From contig NZ_JARJHL010000003.1 in assembly GCF_029309835.1 (NCBI RefSeq), forward strand, positions 124,001 through 188,000: DNA of 64,000 bases, written 5' to 3'. The notes under the pieces are model-generated. The model saw only the letters and a program-made list of their open reading frames with translations, did no database searches and was not told the DNA's origin. The stretch comes from Paracoccus sp. DMF-8 (GTDB lineage: Bacteria > Pseudomonadota > Alphaproteobacteria > Rhodobacterales > Rhodobacteraceae). Shown here piece by piece: positions 1 to 9,168 of the stretch (within the stretch, counting starts at the first letter, position 1; every line of letters starts with the position of its first letter). Made by a program: the position numbers and the translations under genes.

Positions 1-1317
1 CGCCTGCCGCTGACCTTTGAGCTGCATTATGCCTCGGGGATCATTCTGGACGTGCATGGGCAGGAAATGCCGGGGCGCGGCTTTGTCATGTCATTCACCG
101 ACGCGACCCGCGAACGCATGGCGATCCATTCCATGCTGCGCGCGAAATCCACGCTGGAGGCTCGCGTCGCCGCCCGCACCGAGGAACTGGCCGAGGCGCT
201 GGACAATGCCGAACGCGCCAATTCCGCCCGCGTCCGTTTCGTCGCGGCGGCCAGCCATGACCTGCTGCAACCGCTGTCGGCAGCAAAGCTGTTCGTTGCT
301 TCGGCCCGCGACGACGCCGAAACCGCGACGCAGCGCAGCACATTGGAAAAGGCCCATAACGCGCTCTTGAGCGTCGAGGGCATTCTGGGCGCCTTGCTGG
401 ATCTGTCGCGGCTGGAATCGGGCGGGACGGAATTCGAAATCGTGCCGGTGCCGATGTCGATGATGCTGGCGCGGCTGACCGATGAATTCGCGCCGCTGGC
501 CGCGAACAAGGGGCTGCGGCTGACCGTCATGCCCTGTTCGCTGGCAGTGCGCAGCGATCCGATCTACCTGCGCCGCATCCTGCAAAACCTGATCGGCAAT
601 GCCATCCGCTACACCATGTCGGGGGGCGTCACGGTCGGCGCGCGCAGGCGCGGCGACAGCCTGCGGATCGAGGTTCACGACACCGGTCCCGGCATCGCCC
701 CCGAACATCAGGCGGCGATCTTTCGCGAATTCCACCGCGTCCACGGTTCGGCCTCGGCGGCGCAAGGGATGGGGCTGGGGCTGGCGATCGTCGAACGCGC
801 CTGCGCCCTGCTGGGCCACCGGCTGGAACTGAAATCGACGCCGGACCGGGGCACCAGCCTTGCCGTGGAACTGCCGCTGGCGCGCGAATTGCCGCGCCCG
901 GACAGTGCCGCCCCCCGTCCCAGCACCGACACCCCCGAGGTGATACAGGACCGCATCGCCCTGCTGGTCGAAAACGATGACGACCTGCGCCGCGCCATCG
1001 CGCAACTGCTGGAACGGCGCGGCGTCGATGTGCTGGAAGCCGCCAGCGGCACGGATGCGCTGGCCCTGGTCGAGGAAATCGGGATCGTGCCGGATTTCTA
1101 CCTTGTCGATCAGCAGCTTGGCGATGGGATGACCGGGGTCGAAACGGCGCAGGCGCTGCATGCGCAATTCGGCGGACGCCCGACCCGGATCATCACCGCC
1201 GACCGTTCCCCCCAGACCCGCAAGGCCGCGCAGGATGCGGCGCTGGAGATCATCTTCAAACCCATCGACCCCGAGGCGCTGGAGGCTTTCGTCCGGCGGG
1301 TCCGCCCCGGAACCTAG
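1..1317 (+). CDS. Hybrid sensor histidine kinase/response regulator (5' end missing)
   Basis: The reading frame is open from base 1, so the N-terminal sensory part lies outside the window; the GTG at 52 is internal. What remains (438 codons) is a short coiled-coil with DAxRERMxxHxxLR, an H-box AASHDLLQPLSAAKLF with the phospho-accepting His near codon 86, the ATPase N-box NLIGNAIRYT and G-boxes DTGPGIAPE and GMGLGLAIV, and a C-terminal receiver domain beginning IALLVENDDD with the acceptor Asp in YLVDQQLGDG. The HDLLQPL H-box is typical of the NahK/ErcS group of soluble hybrid kinases. The stop overlaps by four bases the stop of the convergent sugar-ABC ATPase gene, so no functional link is implied by position. 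The signal sensed cannot be told from this fragment. Confidence 0.93.
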   Translation, partial: RLPLTFELHYASGIILDVHGQEMPGRGFVMSFTDATRERMAIHSMLRAKSTLEARVAARTEELAEALDNAERANSARVRFVAAASHDLLQPLSAAKLFVASARDDAETATQRSTLEKAHNALLSVEGILGALLDLSRLESGGTEFEIVPVPMSMMLARLTDEFAPLAANKGLRLTVMPCSLAVRSDPIYLRRILQNLIGNAIRYTMSGGVTVGARRRGDSLRIEVHDTGPGIAPEHQAAIFREFHRVHGSASAAQGMGLGLAIVERACALLGHRLELKSTPDRGTSLAVELPLARELPRPDSAAPRPSTDTPEVIQDRIALLVENDDDLRRAIAQLLERRGVDVLEAASGTDALALVEEIGIVPDFYLVDQQLGDGMTGVETAQALHAQFGGRPTRIITADRSPQTRKAAQDAALEIIFKPIDPEALEAFVRRVRPGT

Positions 1318-2381
1318 TCGATCCGCCCGCCCGTCGCCTCGTCGAACACCACGGCGCGGGCCATATCCAGAGCGACGGACAGCCGGTCGCCGACCGTCGG
1401 GCTTTCGGTCGCGGCCAGACGCGCCGAAATCAGCGCCGTGCCGAACCGCAGCCACAGGAAAATATCCGACCCTGTCGGCTCGACCACCTCGACCGGCAGA
1501 TCCAGCCGCAGCGAACCGCCCTCGACCCCGATGTTTTCCGGGCGGATGCCTAACACCACCCGCTGCCCCGGCGCCAGCACATGCGGCAGGGGCAGCAGGC
1601 TGCCGGGTTCGGCATCGGGCACCAGCGCCCGGCCATCGGCGGAAACCTTGCCCGCCAGCATGTTCATCGGCGGCGAGCCCATGAAATCCGCGACGAACAT
1701 ATTCGCGGGCCGGTTATAGATTTCCGCAGGCGTGCCGGTTTGCTGGATCGCGCCTTCCTTCATCACGACGATCTTGGTGGCCAGCGTCATCGCCTCGATC
1801 TGGTCATGGGTGACATAGATGATCGTGGCGCCGGTCTGCTGATGCAGCCGCTTGATTTCGGCCCGCACCTCGACCCGCAGCTTGGCGTCAAGGTTCGACA
1901 GCGGTTCATCGAACAGGAACAGGCGCGGCTTGCGCACAAGCGCGCGGGCCATGGCGACGCGCTGACGCTGGCCGCCCGACAGTTGCGCAGGCTTGCGGTC
2001 CAGCAGGTGTTCGATCTGCAAGGTCTTGGCAACGCTTAGAATATCGGCGTCGCGCTGCGCCTTGGCGATCCCCGCCATTTCCAGCGGAAAGCCGACGTTC
2101 TGCGCCACCGTCATGTTCGGATAAAGCGCATAGGACTGAAACACCATCGCGATATCGCGCTTGGACGGATGCAGGCCGGTGATGCTTTCCCCGTCCAGCA
2201 AGATATCGCCCGAGGTCGGCGGCTGCAGCCCCGCAATCGCATTCAGCAGCGTCGATTTCCCGCAACCCGATGGCCCCAGCAGCACCAGAAACCCGCCCTT
2301 TTCCAGCGAAACATCAATGCCCTTCAGGATCTGAAGCACGCCGATCCGGCGCTGGACCTGCTGAATTTCGACAAAAGCCAT
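1314..2381 (-). CDS. Sugar ABC transporter ATP-binding protein (UgpC/MalK family)
   Basis: A 355-residue cytoplasmic ATPase that would power the two permeases encoded just upstream. Walker A GPSGCGKS is at about residues 36-43, the Q-loop MVFQSY at about 80, the signature LSGGQRQR at 134-141, Walker B LFLFDEP at 154-160 and the switch histidine in YVTHDQ. The region after about residue 240 is the MalK-type regulatory TOBE/OB domain, including GIRPEN. It is the last gene of a four-gene minus-strand operon (binding protein, two permeases, ATPase) and starts three bases after the permease gene ends. The ATPase alone does not identify the sugar; the binding protein suggests glucose/mannose. Confidence 0.95.
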   Translation of the reverse strand: MAFVEIQQVQRRIGVLQILKGIDVSLEKGGFLVLLGPSGCGKSTLLNAIAGLQPPTSGDILLDGESITGLHPSKRDIAMVFQSYALYPNMTVAQNVGFPLEMAGIAKAQRDADILSVAKTLQIEHLLDRKPAQLSGGQRQRVAMARALVRKPRLFLFDEPLSNLDAKLRVEVRAEIKRLHQQTGATIIYVTHDQIEAMTLATKIVVMKEGAIQQTGTPAEIYNRPANMFVADFMGSPPMNMLAGKVSADGRALVPDAEPGSLLPLPHVLAPGQRVVLGIRPENIGVEGGSLRLDLPVEVVEPTGSDIFLWLRFGTALISARLAATESPTVGDRLSVALDMARAVVFDEATGGRID

Positions 2382-2384
2382 GGG

Positions 2385-3254
2385 TTATCCTTTGACGGCG
2401 CCCGCCATCAGCCCGCGCATGAAATAGCGCCCGGCGACGACATAGACGATCAGGGTGGGAAGCGCCGCGATCACTGCCGCAGCCATATCGACATTGTATT
2501 CCTTGACCCCCGTGGACGAGGCGACAAGGTTGTTCAGCGCCACCGTCATCGGCGCGTTGGCCCCGCTGGAAAAGCTGACGCCGAACAGGAAATCGTTCCA
2601 GATATTGGTGAACTGATAGATCACCGTGACGACGATGATCGGCGCGGATGACGGCAGCAGGATGCGCCAGAAGATCGTCAGGAACCCGGCCCCGTCCATC
2701 TGCGCGGAATGGATCAGCTCATCCGGGAAGGCATCGTAATAGTTGCGGAAAAACAGCGTGGTAAAGCCAAGCCCGTAGATGACATGGACCATCACCAGAC
2801 CCGCCGTGCTGTTCGAGATGCCAAGCTGGCCCAGCACCCGCGCCATCGGGATCAGCACCGACTGGAACGGGATGAAACAGGCAAACAGCATCAACCCGAA
2901 CACGATCCTGTGCCCCGGAAAACGCCATTTCGTCAGCACATAGCCGTTCAGCGCGCCAAGCGCGGTCGAAATCAGGACGGCAGGCACCACCATCTTGATC
3001 GAGTTCCAGAAATAGCCCTTGATCCCTTCGCAGGTGACGCCGATGCAGGCGGAACCCCATGCCCTGGCCCATGGCTCGATCGTCGGCTGCGCGGGCAGCG
3101 CCAGAATATTGCCGCCGCGGATTTCGTCCAGGGTCTTGAAGGATGTCGCCAGCATCACGAACAGCGGCACCAGATAGACGGCGGCAAAGATCAGCAGCAG
3201 GCCATAGATCACGATGCGGTTCATGCGCGTGGGCGCGGTGGCGGACAGGCTCAT
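2385..3254 (-). CDS. Carbohydrate ABC transporter permease (MalG-like)
   Basis: Inner-membrane permease of 289 residues with about six predicted transmembrane segments. The first is near residues 12-35 (IVIYGLLLIFAAVYLVPLFV). The ATPase-coupling EAA-type loop is around DELIHSAQMDGAGFLTIFWRILLP. It overlaps the upstream permease gene by four bases (the ATGA at 3251-3254), so translation is probably coupled. The acidic stretch SACIGVTCEGIKGYFWNS between the first and second membrane segments resembles the periplasmic loop seen in glucose/mannose (GtsC-like) permeases; that specificity is inference. Confidence 0.93.
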   Translation of the reverse strand: MSLSATAPTRMNRIVIYGLLLIFAAVYLVPLFVMLATSFKTLDEIRGGNILALPAQPTIEPWARAWGSACIGVTCEGIKGYFWNSIKMVVPAVLISTALGALNGYVLTKWRFPGHRIVFGLMLFACFIPFQSVLIPMARVLGQLGISNSTAGLVMVHVIYGLGFTTLFFRNYYDAFPDELIHSAQMDGAGFLTIFWRILLPSSAPIIVVTVIYQFTNIWNDFLFGVSFSSGANAPMTVALNNLVASSTGVKEYNVDMAAAVIAALPTLIVYVVAGRYFMRGLMAGAVKG

Positions 3255-4144
3255 TTCCGGCCCTCGCGCAGTTCGGAATACAGATAGGGCACCATGATCG
3301 CCGCGATCCCCATCAGCATGATCATCGCCGAGGCCGAGCCGACCGCCATCTGGCTGCGCGTGAATGTATAGGAATACATGAAGGTTGACGGCAGTTCGGT
3401 CGCATTCCCCGGCCCGCCGCCGGTCAGGGCGATGACCAGATCATAGCTTTTGATCGCCATATGGGCCAGCACGATCACCGCCGACAGGAATGCCGGGCGC
3501 AGCAGCGGAATGACGATGCGGCGATAGATCGTCCAACTGGACGCGCCATCCACGGTCGCGGCGTTCAGCATTTCGCTGTCGATGCCGCGCAGACCGGCCA
3601 GAAACATCGCCATGACGAAACCCGACGCCTGCCAGATCCCGGCGATGGCCACCGTGTAGATCGCCATATCGGGGCGCACCAGCCAGTCGAATGTGAAACC
3701 TTCCCAGCCCCATTGCCGCATGGTGTTCTGAAACCCCATGCCGGGGTTCAGGAACCATTTCCACGCCGTCCCGGTCACGACAAAGGACAGCGCCATGGGG
3801 TAAAGATAGATCGGGCGCAAGAACCCCTCGATCCGGATTTTCTGGTCCAGCAGGATCGCCAGAAACAGGCCCAGGGCAATGCAGATGGTGATGTAAAGCG
3901 AGCCGAAAATCGCCAGATTCTTCAGCGCCATCCACCAGTTCGGCTGCGCGAACAGCCGGGCATAGGCATCAAGGCCGACCCAGTTATAGACCGGCAGGAT
4001 GCGCGAATTCGTCATCGAAATCACGCCGGTCCAGACGATGAACCCATAGACGAAGACCAGCACCAGCGCGAATGACGGCGCCAGCACAAGGCGCGGCAGC
4101 CAGTCTTGCAGCCGTGATCTGGCCGAGGGGGAAGGGCTGGGCAT
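3251..4144 (-). CDS. Carbohydrate ABC transporter permease (MalF-like)
   Basis: Inner-membrane permease of 297 residues with about six transmembrane helices. The EAA loop is MLNAATVDGASSWTIYRRIVIP. I start it at the ATG at 4144 (MPSPSPSARSRLQ) because a longer in-frame start at 4249 would run into the binding-protein gene. The 88-base gap to the binding-protein stop has GC-rich direct repeats (cgttactg twice) but no clear terminator. Together with the gene at 2385-3254 it forms the membrane channel; the ATPase at 1314 completes the importer. Confidence 0.9.
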   Translation of the reverse strand: MPSPSPSARSRLQDWLPRLVLAPSFALVLVFVYGFIVWTGVISMTNSRILPVYNWVGLDAYARLFAQPNWWMALKNLAIFGSLYITICIALGLFLAILLDQKIRIEGFLRPIYLYPMALSFVVTGTAWKWFLNPGMGFQNTMRQWGWEGFTFDWLVRPDMAIYTVAIAGIWQASGFVMAMFLAGLRGIDSEMLNAATVDGASSWTIYRRIVIPLLRPAFLSAVIVLAHMAIKSYDLVIALTGGGPGNATELPSTFMYSYTFTRSQMAVGSASAMIMLMGIAAIMVPYLYSELREGRK

Positions 4145-4232
4145 CCAGGCTCCTGCGACGGGGTTGGGTCGGGCGCGCCCCGGTTGGTCAGGGCGCGCCG
4201 GTTGTCGCGCTTGCTGCGCCGTTACTGGGCCG

Positions 4233-5481
4233 TTACTGCGCGGCGGCAACCGCCTGCGGCAGGCGGGTCAGCGCCTCATCCGTGGTGATCTGGCCGTTCA
4301 GATGCTGGGTGACGACGTCGAACACCGCCTCTTTCACCGCCGAGGGCTGGCCGTGACCATGGGCCAGCGAACCGGCAAGGCCGCCGTTCCCGGCGGCTTC
4401 GGCCAGATCGGCCATGCCCTTCTTGCCGCAATCGTCGAATTCGGTGTCCGGCACATCAGTGCGCGCGGGGACCGAGCCCTTGACCTTGTTGAACGCGATC
4501 TGGAAGGCCGGATCCTCGACCGCCGAGGCCATTTTCAACTGCGCTGCCCGCGCATCGCCATCGCCCAGATCGAACATCACGAACTGGTCCGAGTTGAACA
4601 GGACCGAGCCTTGCGTGCCGGGGAAACGGATGCAGACGAAATCCTCGCCCGGTTTCAGATCGGCGCGCAGGAATTCACCCTTGGCCCAGTCACCCATTTC
4701 CTGAGCGCCCGCCTTGCCCTCGATCACCATCGCGGATGCAAGGTTCCAGTCGCGGCCGGGGAAACTGTCGTCGAAATAGGTGCGCAGTTTCGACATATCG
4801 TCGAAAACCTGCCGCATCATGTCACCGCCAAGCGCCTCGGGGTCGGCGTCCAGCACGGCTCTGACGGTAAAAATCCATGCCGCCGCGCGACAGGACCACG
4901 GCTTCCCACAGGGTGCCGTCCTGCCAGGGCTGGCCGCCATGGGCCAGAGGCACGATGCCCTGCTCCTTGAAATTGTCCAACATGGCGTAAAGTTCATCCA
5001 TGTTTTCAGGGGCCTTGCCGCCGGCCTTGTCCAGCGCGGCCTTGTTGATCCACATCCAGTTGGTCGAATGGACATTCACCGGCGCGGCGATCCAGTGATC
5101 GTCGTATTTCGAAAATTCCTGCAGGGCGGCGGGGATCACATCGCCCCAATTCTGTTCCGTGGCCAGATCGTCCAGATTGCCCAGAACGCCCATTTCGGCC
5201 CAGTCACGGATATCGAAACCCAGCATCTGCACGGCGGTCGGCGGATCGCCCGCCGTGACGCGCGCCCGCAAGGCGGTCATCGCCTGCACGCCCGAGCCAC
5301 CGGCGACGGGCATGTCCTGCCACGCCACGCCTTTCGCGGCCAGGTCCTCTTTCAGCACGTTCAGCGCCGCCGCCTCGCCCCCGGCGGTCCACCAGTGCAG
5401 GACCTCGACGCTTTCCTCGGCAAAAGCCGGCGCTGCGGCCATGGCGGAAACGGCCGCTCCGGCCAGCAAGAATCTACGCAT
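4233..5481 (-). CDS. Sugar-binding protein of the ABC transporter, glucose/mannose type (frameshifted)
   Basis: Periplasmic solute-binding protein. The ATG at 5481 follows a GGGAGG ribosome site and gives a Sec signal peptide ([21 protein letters not shown]). The mature start [20 protein letters not shown] and [18 protein letters not shown] are typical of GtsA-like glucose/mannose binding proteins. The frame breaks near 4864-4867, just after GGMDFYR. The remainder continues in a second frame from [14 protein letters not shown] to the stop at 4233. The length (1249 bases) is one more than a multiple of three, so one extra base or two lost bases would restore a protein of about 415 residues, which is the normal size. 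I think a sequence error is more likely than decay because the rest of the operon is intact. The divergent LacI gene probably controls it. Confidence 0.85.
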
Positions 5482-5522
5482 ATCGTTAGCCTCCCTTTGC
5501 CGGTTTCCCATCCGGCTGCATA

Positions 5523-5538
5523 TTTATAACGATGCAAA
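5523..5538. promoter_or_regulatory. LacI-family operator candidate, proximal to the binding-protein gene
   Basis: The site TTATAACGATGCAA (5524-5537) is centred on the CG at 5530-5531, as is usual for LacI-family operators. It matches a second site at 5655-5668 at 10 of 14 positions. It lies about 43 bases upstream of the binding-protein start codon, where bound repressor would block the transporter promoter. Assignment to the adjacent LacI protein is inference. Confidence 0.5.
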
Positions 5539-5653
5539 TCGCAAAGCTGTCAAGAAACTTCTGATCGCGCGCTTTCTGATTTTACCGTTGAAATTCACTG
5601 TTCTGAATGTATCAACTGGTCGAACGAGGTTGAGGAACCGGCGCCGACGTTGC

Positions 5654-5670
5654 GTTAAATCGTTGCATAA
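5654..5670. promoter_or_regulatory. LacI-family operator candidate, proximal to the lacI-type gene
   Basis: The site TTAAATCGTTGCAT (5655-5668) is centred on the CG at 5661-5662 and is the partner of the site at 5524-5537. It lies 33 bases before the regulator start, suggesting autoregulation. The two centres are 131 bases apart, a distance compatible with looping, although that is speculation. Confidence 0.5.
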
Positions 5671-5701
5671 GCGCCGGAATGCGACGGATTGAGGAGGGCC
5701 C

Positions 5702-6724
5702 ATGGCAAGGCAGGACAGGCCGACGCTGCGCAGCGTCGCGGCGCAGGCAGGGCTGGCTGTCACGACCGTGTCGCGCGCATTGGCGGACGATCCGCGCATT
5801 GCGGCCGAAACGCGCCGCCGCGTGCAGGACATCGCGCAACAGGTCGGCTATTCGCCGAACCGCGCGGCGCAGCGCCTGCGGACGGGGCGCACCAATGTCA
5901 TCGCCTTTGTCCTGAACCCGCACGAGGAAATTCTGGGCTATGGATCATCCATGATCCGCGGCCTGACCGAGGCGCTGCGCGACACCCCCTATCATCTGGT
6001 CGTCATGCCCAACTACGCCGACCGCCCCGCGATCGAGCCGGTGGTGAATGTCCTGCGCAACCGTCTGGCGGACGGGCTGATCATCTCGCGGACGACGCCG
6101 GACGACCTGCGCATCCGCATGATGCTGGAACAGCGCATGCCCTTTATCTCGCATGGGCGGACGGAACTGGCGACGCCGCATCCCTTTGTGGATTATGACA
6201 ATTTCGGCTTTGCCCACGCGGCGGCGACGCGGCTGATCGCCGGTGGCGCGCGGCAGCCCTGCCTGATCCCCGCACCCGAAGGCATGACCTTTGCCCAGCA
6301 TCTGCGCATGGGCTTCCTGCGCGCCTGCGGCGAGGCCGGGGTGCAGGGCCGCGTGCTGCAGGGGATCTCGCTGGACGATGCCCCCGAACGCATCCACGCC
6401 CATATCGGCGCGCTGATTCGCGCCGGGGATCTGCCCGATGGTTTCGTCTGCCCGGGCGAGGTCAGCGCCATGGCCATCCACGCCGCCCACAGCGATGCCG
6501 GGCGCGCGGCGGATTGCCGGCTGGTGATGAAACACACCTCCTCTGTCGCCGGGCTGATCCGTCCCGGCTTTGACAGCATCTACGAGGATCTGGCCGAAGC
6601 GGGGCGGATCATGGGCCAGTTGCTGCTGCGCGCCATCGCGGGCGAGCCATCCGAATCCCTGACCTGGCTGCAAGCCGCCCCGCCGATCCGGCCGGGCAAT
6701 CTGACGACGGAGAAAACCGCATGA
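5702..6724 (+). CDS. LacI-family transcriptional regulator of the sugar transporter
   Basis: DNA-binding repressor of 340 residues. The helix-turn-helix is at about residues 8-27 (TLRSVAAQAGLAVTTVSRAL), followed by the hinge helix VGYSPNRAAQRLRTGRT. The C-terminal two-thirds is a periplasmic-binding-protein-like effector domain, as in LacI/GalR proteins. A ribosome site (gaggaggg) precedes the ATG. It diverges from the transporter operon and shares a four-base ATGA overlap with the sugar isomerase gene downstream. Regulator, transporter and isomerase therefore look like one module. The inducer is not shown by the sequence. Confidence 0.93.
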   Translation: MARQDRPTLRSVAAQAGLAVTTVSRALADDPRIAAETRRRVQDIAQQVGYSPNRAAQRLRTGRTNVIAFVLNPHEEILGYGSSMIRGLTEALRDTPYHLVVMPNYADRPAIEPVVNVLRNRLADGLIISRTTPDDLRIRMMLEQRMPFISHGRTELATPHPFVDYDNFGFAHAAATRLIAGGARQPCLIPAPEGMTFAQHLRMGFLRACGEAGVQGRVLQGISLDDAPERIHAHIGALIRAGDLPDGFVCPGEVSAMAIHAAHSDAGRAADCRLVMKHTSSVAGLIRPGFDSIYEDLAEAGRIMGQLLLRAIAGEPSESLTWLQAAPPIRPGNLTTEKTA

Positions 6725-7980
6725 CCGCCAGCCCTTCCGCGCCGCCACTTCCGTCCGTGCCGACCGCTGGCGTATGGTGGGGCACCGATGCGCATCGCGC
6801 CTATCTGCTGGCCGATGCCACGCGGCAATTCGCGTTTTTCCGGCGCAGCCTTGACCCGGCGGGCGGCTTTCACGCGCAGGATTTCGACGGCAACCCGATC
6901 CCCGGCGCGCCGCGCGAATTGCATGCGACGACGCGCATGGTCCATTCCTTTGCGCTTGGCCATCTGGCGGGGCTGCCCGGCGCGGATGCGATGGTCGATC
7001 ACGGCATGGCGGCGCTGTGGAATCTGCATCGCGACACCCGGCACGGCGGCTACCTCTGGTCCTTTGCCCCCGGCGGCGGTTTGGCGGATGGCGTGAAACT
7101 GGCCTATGGTCACGCATTTGTGTTGCTGGCGGGCGCCAGCGCCAGACAGGCGGGCCACCCCGACGCCGACCGCCTGATCGCCGATGTCTGCGAGGTGATC
7201 GAGCGCCGTTTCTGGGACCACGACCACGGCCGCATGTCCGAAGAATACGCCCGCGACTGGTCCGTGATTTCGGATTACCGGGGCATGAACGCCAATATGC
7301 ACATGTCCGAGGCCCTGCTGGCCGCCGCCGAGGCCACCGGCGATGATAGTTTCGCGACCCGCGCGCGCGGCATCTTCGATTTCTTCATCGGCCAGATCGG
7401 TGCCGCGAACGATTGGCGCCTGCCCGAACATTACACCCGCGACTGGCAGGTCGATCCCGATTACGAAGGCAATCCGATGTTCCGCCCGCGCGGCGCGACT
7501 CCGGGCCATTCCTTTGAACTGTCACGGCTTTTGCTGCAGGCTTGGGATATGGGCGGCAGGCGGGATGCGACCCTGCCCGATTGGGCCGGGCGGCTCTATG
7601 ACCGCGCGCTGGCCGATGGCTGGGACCGGGCGCGGGGCGGGATCATCTATACCACCGACCGCAACGGCCGCGTCCTGCGCGCCAGCCGTTATTGGTGGCC
7701 CGTGACCGAGGCGATCGGCGCCGCTGCGGCCATGATCAAGGCCGGGCAGGACCGCGCGGATGACTATCTGATGTTCTGGCAAGCCGCCGAACACCTGTTC
7801 ATCGACCGCGAAAAAGGCGGCTGGATTCCCGAAATCGACGCCGAAAACCGCCCCGACAACCGGCAATTTTCCGGCAAGCCCGACATTTACCATTCAATTC
7901 AGGCGAGTATTTACCCCCTGCTGCCCGGCCTGTCGGATCACGCCGGGCAGCTTCGCGCCAGGGCGGCGGATCTGCGCTGA
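6721..7980 (+). CDS. AGE-family sugar isomerase/epimerase (mannose isomerase-like)
   Basis: Cytoplasmic (alpha/alpha)6-barrel enzyme of 419 residues from the N-acylglucosamine 2-epimerase superfamily. The motif HATTRMVHSFALG at 68-80, YRGMNANMHMSEALL with His194, PGHSFELSRLLLQ with His263 and DIYHSIQASIYP with His391 match the histidine pattern of the aldose-ketose isomerases in this superfamily (YihS and bacterial mannose isomerases) rather than renin-binding epimerases. It most likely interconverts mannose and fructose; sulfoquinovose isomerisation is the alternative, but no sulfoquinovosidase or sulfo-sugar kinase is nearby. It is translationally coupled to the LacI gene and sits opposite a glucose/mannose-type transporter, which favours mannose. 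Confidence 0.88.
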   Translation: MTASPSAPPLPSVPTAGVWWGTDAHRAYLLADATRQFAFFRRSLDPAGGFHAQDFDGNPIPGAPRELHATTRMVHSFALGHLAGLPGADAMVDHGMAALWNLHRDTRHGGYLWSFAPGGGLADGVKLAYGHAFVLLAGASARQAGHPDADRLIADVCEVIERRFWDHDHGRMSEEYARDWSVISDYRGMNANMHMSEALLAAAEATGDDSFATRARGIFDFFIGQIGAANDWRLPEHYTRDWQVDPDYEGNPMFRPRGATPGHSFELSRLLLQAWDMGGRRDATLPDWAGRLYDRALADGWDRARGGIIYTTDRNGRVLRASRYWWPVTEAIGAAAAMIKAGQDRADDYLMFWQAAEHLFIDREKGGWIPEIDAENRPDNRQFSGKPDIYHSIQASIYPLLPGLSDHAGQLRARAADLR

Positions 7981-8082
7981 CCCTGCGATACTTGACATGC
8001 GAAGCCTTTACGGGGTCATGTTCGCACCCCATCTTTTGCCGTCGGCAAAGATGTGCCTGCAACCCTTAAGCGAGGAACGCCA

Positions 8083-8292
8083 ATGAAGCTCAGCGCGCGC
8101 AACGTCCTGGAAGGGACGATTACCGAGATCGTGACCGGGGCCGTCACCAGCCATGTCCGCCTTGATATCGCGGGAACCACCGTCACCGCCTCGATCACCA
8201 ACGAAGCCGTGGCCGAACTGGGCCTGAAGGTCGGCGGCAAGGCCGCAGCGGTCATCAAAGCGTCGGATGTGATGATCGGCGTCGAAGACTGA
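8083..8292 (+). CDS. mop: Molbindin (Mop-type molybdate-binding TOBE protein)
   Basis: Small cytoplasmic protein of 69 residues made of a single TOBE/Mop domain. It begins MKLSARNVLEGTI, has the ligand-site segments VTSHVRLDIAG and SITNEAVAELGL, and ends KASDVMIGVED. Such proteins oligomerise and store molybdate. The start at 8083 is set by the upstream gcgaggaac site. No modABC transporter or molybdoenzyme is close by, so it stands alone. The leader holds an imperfect hairpin (catctttt gccgtc ggcaaagatg around 8031-8054) whose role is unknown. Confidence 0.92.
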   Translation: MKLSARNVLEGTITEIVTGAVTSHVRLDIAGTTVTASITNEAVAELGLKVGGKAAAVIKASDVMIGVED

Positions 8293-8401
8293 TCGGCCGC
8301 CACACCAGCGAACCGGGGGGTTGCCGTCAGGTGATCTGCCCGATTTTGCTGCCCCACCCTGCTGCACGACCAGCGAAACGGGGCCTTCGTGATCATGCCC
8401 T

Positions 8402-8419
8402 CGGACGGAAGTCCGTCCG
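8402..8419. repeat. Perfect inverted repeat between mop and the TetR gene
   Basis: CGGACGGA, a two-base AG spacer, then TCCGTCCG. It lies about 110 bases after mop and 129 bases before the TetR start. It has the look of a TetR operator or a hairpin; there is no following T-run, so a Rho-independent terminator is unlikely. Confidence 0.45.
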
Positions 8420-8547
8420 CCATCGGCCCACCCCGGAAAAGCGACCGATCAGCGCGACACGAAAGCCCCGGCCACAACCGTAACACTCATTATCAACGGA
8501 AAAACAGCTAATGCACATCAACACCCTTCGCAAGCAGAAGGTCGAAA

Positions 8548-9168
8548 ATGCCACGTCGCGACAGATCTGATCGCGAGGAAGAAATCGAGACGGCGGCCTA
8601 TCAGCTTCTGGAACAGCGCGGCTTCGCCGGGACCGGGATGCAGGCCATTGCATTGGCCGCCCGCGCCTCGAACGAAACGCTGTATCGCTGGTATGGTGAC
8701 AAGATCGGACTGTTTCGCGCTTTGATCTCGCGCAATGCAGAGATCGTTGCGGCAGAAATTCGCGTGGCCCGGCAAAAGGGCGATCACGGGCTCGACGCTC
8801 TGGATCGCGCCGGGTCGGTGCTTCTGGCCATGTTGCTGGGCAACCGCGCCATCGCGCTGAACCGCGCCGCCGCCGCCGATCCGACCGGCAAGTTGGGGCG
8901 GACCCTGTGCGAAAGCGACCGCAATGTCGTCACCCCCCTGATCGGCCAGTTGATGGCCGAAGCGATGCAGCTTGGCCAGATCGCAGGCCGCCCCTGCGAC
9001 AGCGCCGTCACCCCTCAGGATCTGGCCGAACTCTGGCTGACCCTGCTGATCGGCGACCTGCGGATCCGCTGCGTCACGGGCGACATTCCGGCCCTGCCCG
9101 ACGACGAGGTCCGCACGCGCAGCCGGCTGGCCCGCGAAAGGCTGCTGCGCGTCTATCCCAGCCACTGA
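8548..9168 (+). CDS. TetR/AcrR-family transcriptional regulator
   Basis: Repressor of 206 residues. The N-terminal helix-turn-helix covers about residues 10-50 (EIETAAYQLLEQRGFAGTGM followed by LAARASNETLYRWYGDKIGLF). The C-terminal part resembles the AefR-like TetR C-terminal domain. The neighbours are molbindin and a PIG-L/FG-GAP protein, neither an obvious TetR target, so the regulated gene is unclear. The only operator-like element seen nearby is the palindrome at 8402-8419. Confidence 0.9.
   Translation: MPRRDRSDREEEIETAAYQLLEQRGFAGTGMQAIALAARASNETLYRWYGDKIGLFRALISRNAEIVAAEIRVARQKGDHGLDALDRAGSVLLAMLLGNRAIALNRAAAADPTGKLGRTLCESDRNVVTPLIGQLMAEAMQLGQIAGRPCDSAVTPQDLAELWLTLLIGDLRIRCVTGDIPALPDDEVRTRSRLARERLLRVYPSH

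Noticed and set aside
4145..4249. Extended start of the MalF-like permease at 4249
   Set aside because: It would overlap the binding-protein gene and adds a Pro/Arg-rich stretch without similarity.
8031..8054. Molybdenum-cofactor riboswitch before mop
   Set aside because: Only one short bulged hairpin is present; the multi-helix architecture of that riboswitch is not seen.
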